A model generated the notes under the pieces. That model worked only from the letters and a program-made list of their open reading frames with translations. It was not told where the DNA came from and searched no databases. DNA of 64,000 bases from a virus. Shown in pieces: positions 21,092 to 30,221 of this stretch (positions within the stretch are counted from its first letter, which is position 1; every line of letters starts with the position of its first letter). The DNA is taken from IMG/VR virus record IMGVR_UViG_3300020455_000015, positions 1 to 64,000 of that record. One strand, written 5' to 3'. The position numbers were made by a program, and so were the translations under genes.

Positions 21092-22519
21092 TTACATGAG
21101 GTTCTGAACCTTAACACGTCTGTAGTAACGGTTAGCGTTAACTGCAAGACGACCAAGACCCTGAGTTGTACCTTCTGCGAATGGGTTTGCGACCATGCCG
21201 TAGCGAGTCTTAAATCCAATTTTTGGTTGGAAGGTGTCCTGACCAACCGCACGAACCATCTGTAGAGGAACGTATGGGCAGTAGAATAATCCAGCGTCGT
21301 AAGGTGATGTACCTTTGTATCCAACAACGTAGTACTGATCAGCAGCTAAGTTTGCAGCGAATGGGTCGATGTAAACTCTGTACTTACCTTGAAGAACACC
21401 AGCAAATGTGTTGCCTGTGTCATCTACGTTAAGGTTTGCATTAAGTGCAGGGGTGTAATCTAGAACACCTGCCATTGTGAGTGCAGAAGCAACGTCAGCA
21501 GAGCAGAGGATCATGTTACCCTTTCCGCGACGAGTTCTTTGTGCGATAGCGTTAGCGTCGCGCTCGATTTGGAAGATAAGTCCTTTGAACTTCTCAACAG
21601 ACCACCTACCGTTACTGTCTGTGTCTAGGTCAAACGCACCAGCAGTTGCTGTGTTTGTTTGTGCACCAGATTCAGCAACCTTATAGATTGTTCTGATAAC
21701 TTCTCTATTGATCTCAGCAAGGATCTCAGTAGAAAGAATGTTGGCAAGTTCTGCTTCAGCATTAAGACCATGAATTGCTTTCAAGTCTTGAGCAAGTTCT
21801 AGACTGTACTCAGCTTTGAGTGCTCTGGTCTTCGCTGTAACGGTGACTTTCTCGATTGAGAATGCCATCTCGTTGAAAGCATTTCCAGTTGTACCGAGTG
21901 CTTCAGAGTCCTCAGTATCCATACCACGTCCAGTAACGTAGGTATTGTGTTGCTGACCACTTTCTGGGTTAAGTGCAGCAGGGTTAGTTTGCTGAGTACC
22001 ACCTGTAGTACCGAAACCAACTGCTCCACCTGTATTTGCACCCTCATTCTGAGTGTATCCAGCAGAAACGTCGTTTCCTCCGTCTGGATGCTGTGCAGAG
22101 AATGCTGTATCTGCTTCATCGAATAGTGCTTCTGTTCCACTCTGTGAAGTGAAGCGACTTCTCATTGCGAAGATAAGTCCTGTTGGGCCGTTCATTGGTT
22201 GAACACCTGCTAGGTCATAAGCGACCAAGTTAGGCATTGAACGACGGATAAGACTTATAAGTACTGGGTCGAAACCAGCAACAGGGCCTGCTGCAGTTGC
22301 GCCAGCAGAGAAACCAGCAGTAGCACCTGAAGATCCAGTTGCGTTTGTTGGTTGCTCAGTTAAGAATTCGCGCTCTTCGCGCATTGTTTGTTCTTGGTTC
22401 TCCAAGAGAACGGCGGTTACCATTCTACGATGAGGATCTTTAATTTGATCTAAACCTTCGTAGTCTAGTAGTGGTGCCCACTTCTCCTGCAGAGCTTCCT
22501 GATTAATAGGGGCTTGCAT
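21092..22519 (-). CDS. 23: Major capsid protein gp23
   Basis: This is the HK97-fold shell protein of T4-like phages. The N-terminal 65 residues (ALQEKWAPLLDYEGL, REEREFLTEQPTNATGSS) form the delta domain removed by gp21 during maturation; FDPVLISLIRRSMPNLVAYD and GVQPMNGPTGLIFAMRSRF are hallmark gp23 sequences, and the C-terminus has KIGFKTRYGMVANPFA. Length 475 is normal for cyanophage gp23 (about 470). GAGG lies upstream of the ATG. Terminated at 21042-21070. Confidence 0.98.
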   Translation of the reverse strand: MQAPINQEALQEKWAPLLDYEGLDQIKDPHRRMVTAVLLENQEQTMREEREFLTEQPTNATGSSGATAGFSAGATAAGPVAGFDPVLISLIRRSMPNLVAYDLAGVQPMNGPTGLIFAMRSRFTSQSGTEALFDEADTAFSAQHPDGGNDVSAGYTQNEGANTGGAVGFGTTGGTQQTNPAALNPESGQQHNTYVTGRGMDTEDSEALGTTGNAFNEMAFSIEKVTVTAKTRALKAEYSLELAQDLKAIHGLNAEAELANILSTEILAEINREVIRTIYKVAESGAQTNTATAGAFDLDTDSNGRWSVEKFKGLIFQIERDANAIAQRTRRGKGNMILCSADVASALTMAGVLDYTPALNANLNVDDTGNTFAGVLQGKYRVYIDPFAANLAADQYYVVGYKGTSPYDAGLFYCPYVPLQMVRAVGQDTFQPKIGFKTRYGMVANPFAEGTTQGLGRLAVNANRYYRRVKVQNLM

Positions 22520-22559
22520 TTAAGTTTTACCTCGTAAGTTTGAATTTATGATATAAAAA

Positions 22560-23708
22560 TCACTTTTTAGAGACACGATTCAGAGTCTGAAGATATGCAG
22601 ACATTGTGTTTGATATTTCCGCTATATTTTCGGGAGTTTCTGTGCCTTCAGATAAATTTTCTGACTTGTCTCTTTGAGATCCAGCATTACTTGGGAAATA
22701 AGATTCCTTAAGTGTTACTAGTTTCTCCCGATAGTCTGACTCACTTTCAAACTCAACATTTTCCACGAGGGTTGCAAGTTTCTCCTTTTGTGATGATGCA
22801 AGTCCTTCGGCAACTTCGCCAAAGACAACATCAGAAGTGGACTCGGCTAATCTCCTGTTAAGAGCAATATTCTTTTCGATTTGCTCGTTGAGTTTACCTT
22901 CCATTTCATCAAGTTTATCTACCATGCTCTCGATGACATCATATTTTTCTTCAGGTACGGATACATAATGTTCTTCAAAAAGATTCTTCATTCCTTCTAG
23001 GAATGATTCTGTCATTTCAGTCTTAAGACCAGCTTCGACTGCAATTTGATTTTCTTGCAACCATTCGTCAGCGACATACTCAAGGTATGCGTCAACTCTT
23101 TCTTCTAGCTCAGACTTGATAGCAGCAACTTCTTCAACGAGTTGCTCTTCGTATTCAGTTTTAACGGCTTCTCTGACATCAGCAAGTTTTGATTTAATTG
23201 CTGCTTCAAAGATTGTTTTTGCCTTTTCCTGAAACTCTTCAGAAAGTTCTTCGCCTTCAAGAAGTGCTTGTACATCTGCTTCGATGTCAATTTGCTCTTC
23301 TTCTATAACTTCCTCTTCAGTTGCTTCCTCTTCGGCAACAACTTCTTGAGTTTCATCGACTTCTGCAGTTTCTTCTTCAGAAACTACATCATCTGCGGAG
23401 ACTTCAGGATCTTCAGCGACTACATCGCCTTCGACATTCTCCTCTTCTTTCATACCCGTTGGCATTGGATCTGCAGGCTTAGCACCTTTAGTCACAATAT
23501 CCTTTACCTGTTTTAAGGTTGTGCCGGGTGTTTTCAACTTATTCGAGTCATCATCAGGACGTGAATTTTCAGGAGTAGGCCCTCCTAAATCTTCAACAGA
23601 CCCTTGACCCGGTGTTGAAATGGACAATCCCTTTTGCTGTGGATCAGCAGGTTTTGCCCCTTTGGTTACTACGTTTTCCATTTCTTGTAAATTTGTACCA
23701 ACGGACAT
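22560..23708 (-). CDS. 22: Prohead scaffold protein gp22
   Basis: gp22 is the major prohead core protein, removed by gp21 after assembly. The protein is acidic, Glu/Val-rich (DPEVSADDVVSEEETAEVDE), with long helical coiled-coil stretches after residue 170. It is longer than T4 gp22 (about 270 residues) and has an N-terminal duplication: TKGAKPADP occurs at residues 15-23 and 73-81. It sits between gp21 and gp23 as expected. An exact late promoter lies 27 nt upstream. Confidence 0.92.
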   Translation of the reverse strand: MSVGTNLQEMENVVTKGAKPADPQQKGLSISTPGQGSVEDLGGPTPENSRPDDDSNKLKTPGTTLKQVKDIVTKGAKPADPMPTGMKEEENVEGDVVAEDPEVSADDVVSEEETAEVDETQEVVAEEEATEEEVIEEEQIDIEADVQALLEGEELSEEFQEKAKTIFEAAIKSKLADVREAVKTEYEEQLVEEVAAIKSELEERVDAYLEYVADEWLQENQIAVEAGLKTEMTESFLEGMKNLFEEHYVSVPEEKYDVIESMVDKLDEMEGKLNEQIEKNIALNRRLAESTSDVVFGEVAEGLASSQKEKLATLVENVEFESESDYREKLVTLKESYFPSNAGSQRDKSENLSEGTETPENIAEISNTMSAYLQTLNRVSKK

Positions 23709-23734
23709 GTATTAGATCTTAATAAATCTATATT

Positions 23735-23742
23735 TATTTATA
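23735..23742 (-). promoter_or_regulatory. T4-type late promoter TATAAATA before gp22
   Basis: Exact TATAAATA on the minus strand, followed by ATA and an AT-rich leader to the gp22 ATG. It lies in the 38-bp gap between gp21 and gp22. Confidence 0.75.
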
Positions 23743-23746
23743 GAAC

Positions 23747-24400
23747 TTAAAGATTTGATAAAAAATCATTGAAAAGACTTAATTTATGCTCTTCAAGGCT
23801 TTTTTGATCAACGAGTGTATTAATTCTCTTTTGAGTTCTTTCTGCAAGTTGTTCACGGAGAATTCCTCCATCCCAAATCCATTCCTTTCCTTCCATAATT
23901 CCAGAAACAAATGCATCAGGTGCTGATGGATCAGCAACAATGTCAGCAGCAGTTGCTAACATAAAATCTTCACCTACGACTTTACATCCAGATGCATGAT
24001 CTTCTTTTAAAGAACCAACTCCACGAGACGAGACTCCGAGGGTAACACCTTCAGATATGAGAGATTTTGCAATCTTACCCATTGGTGTTTCTAAGAGTTG
24101 TGCCTTACCAATAAAGTTATTACCTTCTCGACGAAGTGATGTAATTTTATGAGATACTCGATCTAGGTTTACAGTTGGGCCTTCGGGATGTCCAAGTTCA
24201 CCAAGTGCTCTACCTTTCTGAACAAATGCCTCATTGTATCTACCAACCTCTTTTGAAAGAGTATTAATAGGATACATTCTGCCATTACGATTTTTTAGGT
24301 CGCCTTGCAAGAAGACACCTTCAATGTACATCTTCTTTTTAGCACCTTTTCCCTCAGTTATAAATTTAACTTTAGAGACTTCTTCTGTGATTAGTTTCAT
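23747..24400 (-). CDS. 21: Prohead core protease gp21 (peptidase S77)
   Basis: gp21 is a serine protease that cleaves the scaffold, gp23 and internal proteins. The candidate catalytic residues are His71 in LGELGHPEG and Ser in GVSSRG (124-125), with DIVADPSAPDAF downstream. The start KLITEEVSKVKFITEGKG and LQGDLKNRNGRMYP are standard. Length 217 agrees with T4 (212). Place between gp20/68-type genes and gp22 is conserved. Confidence 0.95.
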   Translation of the reverse strand: MKLITEEVSKVKFITEGKGAKKKMYIEGVFLQGDLKNRNGRMYPINTLSKEVGRYNEAFVQKGRALGELGHPEGPTVNLDRVSHKITSLRREGNNFIGKAQLLETPMGKIAKSLISEGVTLGVSSRGVGSLKEDHASGCKVVGEDFMLATAADIVADPSAPDAFVSGIMEGKEWIWDGGILREQLAERTQKRINTLVDQKSLEEHKLSLFNDFLSNL

Positions 24401-24404
24401 AGTC

Positions 24405-24683
24405 CTAATTTGTAAATCCTACTTTTGCACCTTTTATATCAGTTCCAGAACCAACAAAAACAACATCTGTTGGATTCTTTTCTAAGATTTCGGTTTGACC
24501 TGCTAATAATGAAAAGGTTCCTATAGTAGCAGAACCACTGTTATTTTCAGCAACAGTAATAGTTCTACCAGTGCTGCTGCTACTGTTTACTAAACGAACG
24601 CAAGTTGCGTTGCTAAAACTAGTAGCAGCACCAACTGTATTTGGTACAGTAATCTGTGTTCCTTTAATTAATAACCTAGACAT
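24405..24683 (-). CDS. Small beta-rich virion-associated protein, unrecognised
   Basis: The protein is 92 residues, Ser/Thr/Gly-rich and predicted all-beta (TRVLV-like alternating hydrophobics, LAGQTEILEKNPTDVVFV). It lies inside the head-assembly cluster, with 1-nt overlap to the 63-residue gene and 4 bp before gp21. A small head component (decoration or core) is inferred from position only. Related small genes occur at this place in other cyanophages. Confidence 0.6.
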   Translation of the reverse strand: MSRLLIKGTQITVPNTVGAATSFSNATCVRLVNSSSSTGRTITVAENNSGSATIGTFSLLAGQTEILEKNPTDVVFVGSGTDIKGAKVGFTN

Positions 24684-24874
24684 TATTCTTCCTCTTGTGG
24701 TTCAGTATCTACCTCAATTTCATCCTCAATTTCATTATCAAACATAGATGCAGAAGCAGTTGGTCTAAGACCCTCTACTTTCTCTGCAGCCTTTTGATAT
24801 ATTGCATCTTTTAGACTATCAGCAATCTCCGCAGGAGATGCATCAGTCGCAATCGCATCAATAATGTCGTCCAT
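24683..24874 (-). CDS. Prohead core protein, gp67/gp68-like by position
   Basis: The 63-residue protein has a helical N-terminus (MDDIIDAIATDASPAEIADS, LKDAIYQKAAEKVEG) and a Glu/Asp-rich tail (EIEDEIEVDTEPQEEE). In T4 the small acidic prohead core proteins gp67 and gp68 lie between gp20 and gp21, the same slot. The sequence match to T4 itself is weak, so I give no symbol. Confidence 0.65.
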   Translation of the reverse strand: MDDIIDAIATDASPAEIADSLKDAIYQKAAEKVEGLRPTASASMFDNEIEDEIEVDTEPQEEE

Positions 24875-24896
24875 ATTTTATGATAGGTATATATTT

Positions 24897-24904
24897 TATT
24901 TATA
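24897..24904 (-). promoter_or_regulatory. T4-type late promoter TATAAATA at the end of gp20
   Basis: Exact TATAAATA on the minus strand, overlapping the last codons of gp20 (stop at 24900) and 23 nt before the ATG of the 63-residue gene. Confidence 0.7.
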
Positions 24905-26579
24905 TCTCTGCCTTTTTGGTATCATTTCCAAATTGAGCATCAGTTACTGCACCTTGTGATTCTAGATCATCTTCAACAGGAATATCACCTAAATCTCCAC
25001 CACCACCTTCAAGTGGCTCACCTGTAATTGGATCTACTGAGTTTGGATCTGGAAGAATACCATCCTTAATTTCTTGTTGAATTTGTGCATCAATTTCTTC
25101 AATCTCAACATCAGTTTGACGAAGAACTTTCTTACGAAGATATTCAGTTGAATAGTACTTACCAAGATATGGTTCTACAGTTGCTGCAAGACCTAATCTC
25201 TCATTCATCATTTCAGATTCTTTAAGTTCTGCAAACTGATTATCATATAAGAAATCATACTGAATATGATCACTTAATGTATCCCAATCTTCTGGAGTGA
25301 TGATATTTTTAAGAATTAATTGTGTTCTTAACATGTCATTGAACATGTTACCAAATCTCTTACGTAGTCTTCCTACAAATTTAGAGAACTTAAGTTCATC
25401 TCTTAATATCTCAGAAGATCTTCCTAAATTGAATCCACCTTCAGATGCGATTCTTGATTCTGGAACTCCTAATGCACGATATAATTTTTTCTGGAAATAT
25501 TCTATATCAGATAGTTCGCCTAGATTTTGGCCACCGGGAAGTGTTGAGATTTCAGTTCCACGACCACCCTCTCTTCTAGGTAACCAGAAATCTTCCATCA
25601 TTGACATAAACTTACGATCATCACGAACTTCACCAGTTTGTGCATTGTAAGTTAGTTTATTTCTATAGCGAGACATTACCTCTTTTAGGTATTGTTCTGC
25701 TTTTACTTTTGGTAGATTACCAACATCAATATAGAATATTCTTCTTTCTGGTGCTCTTGATAATCTGTAGATAACAAGAGAATCCTCAATCATTCTAAGT
25801 TGATTAAGTGCCTTGATAGCCTTATGAAGATATGATAAACAAGTTCCTTTATTGCGATCAAACAATCCAGATGTTACATATGTGATTGAATCCTTTGCAA
25901 TTTTAATTGACTTTGACTTACCAGTTGCCTGTGGGGAATATACACCCATAGGATAATTTGGTTTTGGAGTATAGATGTAATACTCTTCAACTTCTGGATA
26001 TGCTTCTTTGGTTATATCTCTAAGATTATTAACATCAATTAAACCATTTCCTCTCTGATTTTTCTTCTTCTTTTCTTGTCTGACATATTTCATCTTCATC
26101 GGATCAATATATCTCAGTTCTTGTATTCCATCTTGAGGTCTTTTTACATCGATGACCTTCATGTAGAACAATCTTCCGTCAATATACCAATTCCTAAAAA
26201 TTTCGTGAGACTTCTTATCGAAGTCCATAATTTCTTTAAGGTGCCTAAACTCATTACGAATTTTATCTTTTAAACCGTCACTTGCATTTACATTTGACAA
26301 TTCTATTTCAATCGGTGAATCGTATAGATCACTTACAATAGCCTCATTAACGACATCTTCAATAGCATTATCCGCTTCAGGATGTAGTGCCATCTCACGA
26401 TATCTTTTAATAAGATCATATTCTGTTTTATATACTCCTTCTATATCAACATACTGTCCATAGAAACCAGACTGTATAAAATAGTCAACCCCGTCCTCAT
26501 TATTTTGAGGAACGGGTGCAACTACTGAGTCAGCTTTCTTATCTGAGTCGTCAATGGAGAAACCAAAAAGTTTAGGCAT
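24900..26579 (-). CDS. 20: Portal vertex protein gp20
   Basis: gp20 forms the dodecameric portal through which DNA enters and leaves the head. Recognisable segments are HPEADNAIEDVVNEAIV, FRHLKEIMDFDKKSHEIFRN, LRMIEDSLVIYRLSRAPERR, DIEYFQKKLYRALGVPESR and LRKRFGNMFNDMLRTQLI, standard for T4-like gp20 and used as cyanophage markers. The length (559) agrees. An acidic, disordered C-terminus follows. Confidence 0.97.
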   Translation of the reverse strand: MPKLFGFSIDDSDKKADSVVAPVPQNNEDGVDYFIQSGFYGQYVDIEGVYKTEYDLIKRYREMALHPEADNAIEDVVNEAIVSDLYDSPIEIELSNVNASDGLKDKIRNEFRHLKEIMDFDKKSHEIFRNWYIDGRLFYMKVIDVKRPQDGIQELRYIDPMKMKYVRQEKKKKNQRGNGLIDVNNLRDITKEAYPEVEEYYIYTPKPNYPMGVYSPQATGKSKSIKIAKDSITYVTSGLFDRNKGTCLSYLHKAIKALNQLRMIEDSLVIYRLSRAPERRIFYIDVGNLPKVKAEQYLKEVMSRYRNKLTYNAQTGEVRDDRKFMSMMEDFWLPRREGGRGTEISTLPGGQNLGELSDIEYFQKKLYRALGVPESRIASEGGFNLGRSSEILRDELKFSKFVGRLRKRFGNMFNDMLRTQLILKNIITPEDWDTLSDHIQYDFLYDNQFAELKESEMMNERLGLAATVEPYLGKYYSTEYLRKKVLRQTDVEIEEIDAQIQQEIKDGILPDPNSVDPITGEPLEGGGGDLGDIPVEDDLESQGAVTDAQFGNDTKKAEI

Positions 26580-26600
26580 TGTATAACGTCTTTATATTCT

Positions 26601-26628
26601 ATTATACACTATTTATCAAAAAAATCAA
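26601..26628 (-). promoter_or_regulatory. Candidate promoter before gp20: TTGATT and TATAAT, with GATAAATA
   Basis: On the minus strand TTGATT is followed after 16 nt by TATAAT, and GATAAATA (7 of 8 to the late motif, 26617-26610) lies in the spacer. The gap is between gp19 and gp20. Either promoter type could work. Confidence 0.5.
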
Positions 26629-26632
26629 TAGT

Positions 26633-27220
26633 TTAATTGATTGCCTCACCGCCAGCGTTAGCTCCGATGCCCTTGAGTGCTTCCCACCACTGAACTTGGA
26701 ATTCAACGGTAAACTCTTCTACACTGTCCACAGTTTCATAACTGAGGTCAACTGCACTGATATTTGTTGGGAACACATCATGGAACTTATAGGTTCTAAG
26801 TGTGGATCCGTCACGGTCTAATTGATGAACATAAGCATCAGGTTGATACGCTGCTGGATCTTGCGCTCCAGTTGCATCTTCCATTTTGTTTATAAAGTTC
26901 ATCCATTTTTCTACTGCGGAACGGATAGAGAAGTCAACGTCATTAATTACGGTGACTGTCCATGTATCGAAGGTTCTATCACCAGCAATCTTTAGAATCC
27001 TACCCCTGAAGTTAACTTCAATGGGTGTGATGTTAGATGCTGGTAACTGAGCAGCTTTAACCAAGAACCTTGATTTTTCTTTAACGTCATTCTCAATCGC
27101 GATTGGATCAGGGAAGACGAGTTCCACCTCAAATAGATTCGGTCTTGCACCGCCACCGGCCATCTTGCTCTTGAAGTCGGTGATCGTTCTAAGTGGTGGT
27201 CTGTTAAATTGGGTTGCCAT
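26633..27220 (-). CDS. 19: Tail tube protein gp19
   Basis: gp19 polymerises into the inner tube of the contractile tail. The protein (195) contains GARPNLFEVELVFP, VKAAQLPASNITPIEVNF, DVDFSIRSAVEKWMNFINKM and YKFHDVFPTNISAVDLSYE, the standard T4-type tail-tube layout, ending VQWWEAL. It follows gp18 with a 18-bp gap and precedes gp20 as in T4. Confidence 0.95.
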   Translation of the reverse strand: MATQFNRPPLRTITDFKSKMAGGGARPNLFEVELVFPDPIAIENDVKEKSRFLVKAAQLPASNITPIEVNFRGRILKIAGDRTFDTWTVTVINDVDFSIRSAVEKWMNFINKMEDATGAQDPAAYQPDAYVHQLDRDGSTLRTYKFHDVFPTNISAVDLSYETVDSVEEFTVEFQVQWWEALKGIGANAGGEAIN

Positions 27221-27238
27221 TTTTCTTTAGTCCTTTAA

Positions 27239-29392
27239 TTAAACAGTTCCAATAACTTCATCGAACGAGATGCCAGTTCTTGTGGCAACGAAGGTAAGAC
27301 CAATAAAGTTAATTGACCTTGCAGGTTTAATGAAGATGTCTGCGACAAACTCATTACTATCTATGATGGCAGCAGTGTTATTTGTTTCATCACAAACAAC
27401 TCTGAAGTCAAAGATACCTCGTTTGGACTGAACATCACGAAGGAATGGTTCAACAATATTCACAAAGTTAGTTCTTGTGATTTCGTCATTGAACTCAAAG
27501 AGTTGATCTTTAGCAGCTGCTGAGATTGCTTCTTCAATGAAGATGAACAATCTGCGAACGTTGATACGATCAAATGCAGATGCTTTTCCAAATCCAGTCT
27601 TATCACCGAATAGAACTATGCCAGCTCCGGGTGAGAAGATTACAGGGTTGATTCTATTTCCGTAGAGAACATCTCTCTGTGCTTGGTTTGGTGTATACGC
27701 AAGTTTAACTGCATTGAGGATTGCACCTCTTGCTGTTCCTGCTGGTGAGAACCAAGGGAAATTGTTGATATCATTTCTTGCACATGTTCCAGCAATGTCA
27801 CCATTTAATGGTACATATCTGAATGTGTCAGAGAATCTATCGAACATATACTTGTATCCACTATCGAATACTGCATATGTGGATGATGTAATTGGAGCAT
27901 AGAATCCAACCACATTATCTGTGATGTCAGCAGCAGAATTAACTGATCCTGTTCCAACAGCAGAGTCATTTAGGAATGATCCTCTGTTTGGTGAGATGAA
28001 TGCTACTACATCTTTTCTTATCTCAGCGATTGAAATAAGTTTATTTGCAATTGCTTGTGCTTCATGCTGTGGGTAGTTTGCAGAACCCATGAGTAAGAAG
28101 TCAATATCAAATTGATCCTTATCCTCAAACAAGTCGTAACCAGCAGTGATGCCACCTACACTTGCATTCATCGCACCAGCAGTTTGAATACCAGTTTGAC
28201 CGTTGTAGTTCTTACCACCTTGAAGTGTTAGAGTTTGTACTCCACCACCAGCATATGTTATACCTTGTGCTTCTTGATCCCAACCATTGTCGGTTTCTTT
28301 CGTAAACCCACCAAATTCAAATGATGCAGTTGTGATACCAGCAGGGCCACCCATTCCAAAGATATTATCTGAATTGTTGTACAGATACTTTCTCCAGTAT
28401 GATGGTGATCCAGCAGAGAACTCAGCATCTTTCGCTTTTGAAAGTGATAAGTGCTTCTCAAGGATTGTTCCTGCATTTCCTGTGACAGATCCTTTATCGT
28501 CTATAACAACGACATGAACCTCGTCAAATCTTGAACTTCTTGCTCCAGCAAATGCAGAAGTTCCAGGCCTTTCAGCAACATTGTTCCAACTAATAGTTGA
28601 GTTACTTAGGTTAATCTTCTGTTGATCAAACCAATCTATAGGTGTAGTTGCAGTTGTAGTTGAACCACCACCAGTATTAGCAGCCATTCCGTAACTAATA
28701 ACTCCACCAGTGAATTGATAAACACCGTTTGGTTGATAATCCTTAGATGTTTCAATACCAGCAGCAGATACATGTGCTACGAATTTGACACCAACAGTTG
28801 TTGTATTTACTTCCGTGATGATACCTTTAAAGTATCCATCAAGTAGTGATGTTGATCCTGCACCGGGCAGAACTGTTCCTGAAGGAACTGCTTGAGTAAC
28901 ACCAACTCCAACTGTGAGTGTGCTTATACCAGCTGTAAATTGCTGATCAGCTTTACCATCAATGATGGCAACTTTTAGATCATTTGCCCATGATCCGGGG
29001 TTTCTTGCAGCAACGACTGTGTTGCTGAGTGCATTGAGATCATAACCCTTATTGTTATAATCCTCCGTGCTTAATATTTTTATCTCAGGTGATCCGTCGT
29101 CAGTTGCATTTTTGAGATCATCATCGTCTGATCTTACAACACTTAAGATACCTCCATATGAAAGATATGAAGAGGCAGTTAACCAGTACTCATAATGTTT
29201 GTCGATGTCAAGTGGTTCACCGAAGTTATCAATTAAGTCTTGTTCGTTCTCAATTGTAGTTGGCTCATTGATAGGCCCTTTTTGAAAAGGTGCAACAAGA
29301 CCAGCGGCCTTTGTAGTTGCTGTATCAACTCTACCAATCGTAAGGTCAACTTCTCTTACAACGAGTCCCGGAGATGCTAAATTTAGAGGCAT
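27239..29392 (-). CDS. 18: Tail sheath protein gp18
   Basis: gp18 forms the contractile sheath. N-terminal LASPGLVVREVDLTIGR, LVAPFQKGPINEPTTIEN and the C-terminal sheath domain (FDFRVVCDETNNTAAIIDSN, EFVADIFIKPARSINFIGLT) are family hallmarks. At 717 residues it is close to T4 (659). The mid part (res 150-350) is Gly/Thr-rich and variable as expected. A late-promoter-like AATAAATA (29429-29436) lies 37 nt upstream. Confidence 0.96.
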   Translation of the reverse strand: MPLNLASPGLVVREVDLTIGRVDTATTKAAGLVAPFQKGPINEPTTIENEQDLIDNFGEPLDIDKHYEYWLTASSYLSYGGILSVVRSDDDDLKNATDDGSPEIKILSTEDYNNKGYDLNALSNTVVAARNPGSWANDLKVAIIDGKADQQFTAGISTLTVGVGVTQAVPSGTVLPGAGSTSLLDGYFKGIITEVNTTTVGVKFVAHVSAAGIETSKDYQPNGVYQFTGGVISYGMAANTGGGSTTTATTPIDWFDQQKINLSNSTISWNNVAERPGTSAFAGARSSRFDEVHVVVIDDKGSVTGNAGTILEKHLSLSKAKDAEFSAGSPSYWRKYLYNNSDNIFGMGGPAGITTASFEFGGFTKETDNGWDQEAQGITYAGGGVQTLTLQGGKNYNGQTGIQTAGAMNASVGGITAGYDLFEDKDQFDIDFLLMGSANYPQHEAQAIANKLISIAEIRKDVVAFISPNRGSFLNDSAVGTGSVNSAADITDNVVGFYAPITSSTYAVFDSGYKYMFDRFSDTFRYVPLNGDIAGTCARNDINNFPWFSPAGTARGAILNAVKLAYTPNQAQRDVLYGNRINPVIFSPGAGIVLFGDKTGFGKASAFDRINVRRLFIFIEEAISAAAKDQLFEFNDEITRTNFVNIVEPFLRDVQSKRGIFDFRVVCDETNNTAAIIDSNEFVADIFIKPARSINFIGLTFVATRTGISFDEVIGTV

Positions 29393-29428
29393 CTTGTTTT
29401 CTCCGTAATGTCCAGAATTAATCTGAAA

Positions 29429-29436
29429 TTATTTAT
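29429..29436 (-). promoter_or_regulatory. Late-promoter-like AATAAATA before gp18
   Basis: Minus-strand AATAAATA differs by one base from TATAAATA and lies in the gap between the zinc-ribbon gene and gp18. Confidence 0.45.
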
Positions 29437-29473
29437 TAAAACCTATGTTTTTACTGGGGAAACTATGCATGAA

Positions 29474-29698
29474 CTACCAGTCTGGATAGGCCCAATTATT
29501 TGATTTACCCTTATTTTTCTTCACACGTTCAATAGTACATGTCTTACATTCGTATGAATATGCAGATACCATAGTTCTATTTTTTCTTGTTAAATAGTAG
29601 TCATCTGTTAAATTTTTTATTTTTCCACACGATCTACACTTTCTTTCTGTAAATAATAATTCACCAAGATCTAATTGATCATCTATGTCTAAATCCAT
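29474..29698 (-). CDS. Zinc-ribbon-like small protein
   Basis: The protein (74 residues from MDLDIDDQLDLGELLF) has CRSC and CKTC separated by about 30 residues, a likely zinc-binding four-cysteine fold. The ATG overlaps the NifU-like stop as TAATG. The C-terminus is basic (ERVKKNKGKSNNW). A nucleic-acid or protein-binding role is guessed from the fold. An in-frame ATG at 29725 is inside the previous gene. Confidence 0.65.
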   Translation of the reverse strand: MDLDIDDQLDLGELLFTERKCRSCGKIKNLTDDYYLTRKNRTMVSAYSYECKTCTIERVKKNKGKSNNWAYPDW

Positions 29699-30003
29699 TA
29701 TAAAACTTGAATTACTCCATAGCAATCAGGAATCTCATGCATCAATTTACTTTCTATACCTTGCTTTAGTGTAATAGCACTCATTGCACAAGTAGAACAT
29801 GCACCACCTAATCTTACTTTAACAAAATTTGTTTCATGCTCTATTTCTACAAACTCCAACCATCCACCATCCGCTTCTATGTAAGGTAAGAGTTCTTCTA
29901 ATACTCTAATTACATTTTCTTCAGTTAATTCCATATGTGTCGCCAAATAATGTTGCCTTTTCAAATAATTATATTGATTTAATTCATCTTCACTCAATTC
30001 CAT
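29698..30003 (-). CDS. NifU-like C-terminal (NFU) domain protein
   Basis: NFU domains hold or pass on a labile Fe-S cluster through a CxxC pair. The sequence EENVIRVLEELLPYIEADGG, VKVRLGGACSTCAMSAITLK and GIESKLMHEIPD is the full NFU core; the cysteines are C69 and C72. The first 23 residues (MELSEDELNQYNYLKRQHY) are extra, and an ATG at 29934 is an alternative start. A role in Fe-S supply for phage or host proteins (for example NdhI) is inferred. Confidence 0.88.
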   Translation of the reverse strand: MELSEDELNQYNYLKRQHYLATHMELTEENVIRVLEELLPYIEADGGWLEFVEIEHETNFVKVRLGGACSTCAMSAITLKQGIESKLMHEIPDCYGVIQVL

Positions 30004-30166
30004 CAGAATCAGGCTTTCCTAATGATTTATATTCTAATTGTTTTTTAAGAAAAATAATCTCACTTTTCATTTCATCATTTTCCTTTTCTAAGATTTCTAT
30101 GTGTTCTTGATAAATGATGTTCATTTGTTTTAGATTAGATAGTTTAACTTCTATATCCCAGTCCAC
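29990..30166 (-). CDS. 58-residue coiled-coil protein with a GTG start
   Basis: The frame starts with GTG at 30166 (MDWDIEVKLSNLKQ) and ends in a 14-nt overlap with the NifU-like gene. It is strongly heptad-like (IYQEHIEILEKENDEMKSEI, IFLKKQLEY). The usual ATG search would miss it, since its only internal ATG would remove the first 14 residues. Function unknown. The 56 nt between this and gp17 show no gene. Confidence 0.5.
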   Translation of the reverse strand: MDWDIEVKLSNLKQMNIIYQEHIEILEKENDEMKSEIIFLKKQLEYKSLGKPDSDGIE

Positions 30167-30221
30167 AGCATATCACTTTCTTAGTTATTTACAAGTTTAA
30201 TATTCTCTTTATGTTATTTTG

